From Bog-159 sp049514955 (GTDB lineage Bacteria; Acidobacteriota; Terriglobia; Bryobacterales; Bryobacteraceae), in the NCBI GenBank assembly GCA_049514955.1, contig JBEKUO010000075.1, positions 1 to 22,908 of the forward strand: DNA of 22,908 bases. The letters are read 5' to 3'. Of the stretch, positions 21,021-22,908 are shown piece after piece (within the stretch, counting starts at the first letter, position 1; each line of letters opens with the position of its first letter). Both the position numbers and the translations under genes were made by a program. The notes below the pieces were generated by a model. That model was not told where the DNA came from. It did no database searches and saw only the letters and a program-made list of their open reading frames with translations.

Positions 21021-22908
21021 CGATCCGGTACGCGCACTCGCGGAACGCACGGCGCAGGTGGATCGCCTGGTGGAGCGGGCCGCCGGCGATCTGCTGTGGC
21101 CGCTCGTCCCGGCGGGGCTGACATTACTGGCCGTGGGCGGCTACGGCCGGCGCGAACTGTTTCCCTATTCCGATGTGGATCTGCTGCTGTTGGTGGAGAG
21201 CGACCGCGTGGCGCAGGAGGCCCGCGAACGGATCGGCGCGTTTCTTCAGACGCTGTGGGATTCCAACTTGCGGCTCAGCCATTCCATCCGCACGCCGGCG
21301 GAATGCGCCGAGCTGCACGATCGGAACATTGAGCTGAACGTCAGCCTGTTGGATCAGCGGTTCCTGGCCGGAGACCGCCTGCTGTACGCCAGTTTTGTGG
21401 AGAAGCTGCCGCGCTTCCTGCACGCGCAGCGCGAGGGGTTGATCCGCAACCTGGCGCGTCTCACACACGAACGCCACGCGAAGTATCAGAACACTTACTA
21501 TCACCTGGAGCCGAATATCAAAGACACTCCCGGCGGGTTGCGCGACTATCAATTGGTGCGCTGGCTGGCCCAGATACGCGGCGCGACGGCCGCGGAGGCG
21601 CAGCCGGCATTTCTCTTCCTGGCGCGCCTGCGCTGCTATCTGCACGGCCGCGCGGGACGGGACAACAATGCGCTCACTTTCGAGGCCCAGGAAGAGGCCG
21701 CGGAACAATGGCAGGCGCCGGGCGCGGCCGCGTGGATGCGGGAGTATTTCCGCCAGGCGCGGGATGTCTATCGCGCGGCGGTGCGCGAGTTGGAATCCAG
21801 TGAGGCGCAAAACAGTTCGCTGTTCGCGCAGTTCAAGGATTGGCGGACGCGCCTTTCCAACGCCGATTTCACAGTGTCGCGGGAGCGGGTCCACTTGCGC
21901 GTGCCGCACGGGCTGGAAGCCGAGCCGGAACTGGCGCTGCGCCTGTTCCAATTCGTGGCGCGCCACGGGATACGGCCCTCGCCGGAAACCGAGCAGCGGC
22001 TGGCCGCCGTCTTGCCGCAGTTCTCGAGCTGGTTTGCCGAGTCGCGGCCCGTGTGGCCGGCCCTCAAGGAGATATTCTCGCTGCCATACGCCGCGGAGGC
22101 CGTGCGGAGCATGCATGATACCGGAGTGCTGCGCGCCGTCTTTCCCGAACTGGGACAGATCGAGTGCCTGGTCATACGGGACTTCTACCATCGCTACACG
22201 GTGGATGAGCATACCCTGGTCACTCTGCAAGTGCTGGCGGGTTTGCGCAACACGCGCGATGCGGGCGGCAAGCGCTATGGCGATCTTCTGTCGGAGATGG
22301 AGGATCCCGCACTGCTGCTTTTCGCCCTGCTGTTTCACGACGTAGGGAAGGCGCGAAAGAACGGCGGGCACGCGGAGGCGTCGCTTCATTGCGCCGAACC
22401 CGCCATGGAGCGCATCCATATGCCCCAGCCTGAGCGCGAGCTGGCGCGTTTTCTCATCGGGCGCCATTTGGATATGTCCACCGTGATGAACTCGCGCGAT
22501 TTGCAGGACCCGGCCACGGCTCGGGAAATGGCGCAGCGCGTGGAAACAGTGGAGCGACTAAAAGCGCTGACGCTGATGACGTACGCGGACATCAGCGCGG
22601 TGAATCCTACGGCAATGACACCCTGGCGCGCCGAGGTACTCTGGCAGCTCTACCTGGTGACTTACAACGAGCTGACGCGCGAGCTGGAAACCGAACGCAT
22701 ACAGAGCGCCGCGGACGATGCGCCCGAGAAGCGCGCCTTTCTCGCGGGTCTCCCCAGGCGCTATGCGCTCACTCACACGGCGGAGGAGATGGAGGCACAC
22801 CTGCGCCTGGACGGAGTGTTCCGGCAGCGCGGCGTAGGTGTGGCGCTGGAGAAACTGGAAGCTGCCTATCGCCTGACGCTGGTGACCGGCGACCGCCCGT
22901 TTCTGTTC
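21007..22908 (+). CDS. glnD: PII uridylyltransferase / uridylyl-removing enzyme, 3' end outside window
   Basis: 634 residues are visible, open to the right edge. The nucleotidyltransferase motif is GGYGRRELFPYSDVDLLLL (Gly44 to Asp56/Asp58). Next are YYHLEPNIKDTPGGLRDYQ and VDEHTLVTLQ. The HD phosphohydrolase domain has LLFHDVGKAR (H444-D445), which removes UMP. The two C-terminal ACT domains that sense glutamine would lie beyond the window. GlnD uridylylates the PII Tyr51 when glutamine is low. ATG 21007 is within the glnB coding region, and GTG 21001 is an alternative start. The 14-bp overlap implies coupling. Confidence 0.94.
   Translation, partial: MPHCSDPVRALAERTAQVDRLVERAAGDLLWPLVPAGLTLLAVGGYGRRELFPYSDVDLLLLVESDRVAQEARERIGAFLQTLWDSNLRLSHSIRTPAECAELHDRNIELNVSLLDQRFLAGDRLLYASFVEKLPRFLHAQREGLIRNLARLTHERHAKYQNTYYHLEPNIKDTPGGLRDYQLVRWLAQIRGATAAEAQPAFLFLARLRCYLHGRAGRDNNALTFEAQEEAAEQWQAPGAAAWMREYFRQARDVYRAAVRELESSEAQNSSLFAQFKDWRTRLSNADFTVSRERVHLRVPHGLEAEPELALRLFQFVARHGIRPSPETEQRLAAVLPQFSSWFAESRPVWPALKEIFSLPYAAEAVRSMHDTGVLRAVFPELGQIECLVIRDFYHRYTVDEHTLVTLQVLAGLRNTRDAGGKRYGDLLSEMEDPALLLFALLFHDVGKARKNGGHAEASLHCAEPAMERIHMPQPERELARFLIGRHLDMSTVMNSRDLQDPATAREMAQRVETVERLKALTLMTYADISAVNPTAMTPWRAEVLWQLYLVTYNELTRELETERIQSAADDAPEKRAFLAGLPRRYALTHTAEEMEAHLRLDGVFRQRGVGVALEKLEAAYRLTLVTGDRPFLF

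Noticed and set aside
21124..22467. 447-codon minus-strand open frame opposite glnD
   Set aside because: It is antisense to clear GlnD motifs and has no recognisable domain of its own.

Overview
The window looks like chromosomal DNA of a soil Acidobacteriota, most likely the Solibacter/Bryobacter group. The reasons are indirect. GC content is high. A remnant carries an M56 peptidase fused to a TIGR03435 domain, which is a soil-Acidobacteria hallmark. There is a Ser/Thr kinase with a propeller, a GH44 cellulase, a GH78 rhamnosidase with a Pseudomonas/Streptomyces-type rhamnose isomerase, and several toxin-antitoxin modules. No RNA genes, CRISPR array or intact mobile element were seen. No gene-free stretch exceeds about 150 bases.

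Layout. Positions 2-3800 (+) hold the end of a large membrane protein, then a soluble Ser/Thr kinase fused to a BNR/Asp-box beta-propeller, then a MoaD/ThiS-like domain fused to a fumarylacetoacetate-hydrolase (FAH) domain. These genes are 5 bp apart or overlap. Positions 3794-7028 (-) hold a secreted GH44 endoglucanase and a small secreted protein of unknown role. Two perfect hairpins follow, then the replication pair tmk-holB (7198-8851, +). Positions 8857-11725 are an accessory patch. It has a doubly truncated M56/TIGR03435 gene butted against a truncated PIN toxin with its intact antitoxin, then a DUF1778-GNAT module, then a HigBA module with a clear promoter, all on the minus strand.

Positions 11874-16563 (+) are a rhamnose unit: L-rhamnose isomerase, a secreted GH78 alpha-L-rhamnosidase, and an NmrA-like NAD(P)-binding protein overlapping it by 4 bp. 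Between the first two lies a 154-bp tandem duplication. Its second copy supplies the start codon and signal peptide of the rhamnosidase. Positions 16604-19152 hold a small coiled-coil protein, an aldo/keto reductase (-) and a YqjM-type old yellow enzyme (+). Positions 19303-22908 (+) are a compact nitrogen-sensing operon amt-glnB-glnD: transporter, PII protein and PII uridylyltransferase. The last runs off the window.

The points most worth a second look are the kinase-propeller / MoaD-FAH gene pair, the repeat-derived signal peptide of the rhamnosidase, the sharp M56/PIN junction inside a toxin-antitoxin cluster, and the HigBA promoter, which forces a TTG and near-leaderless start.
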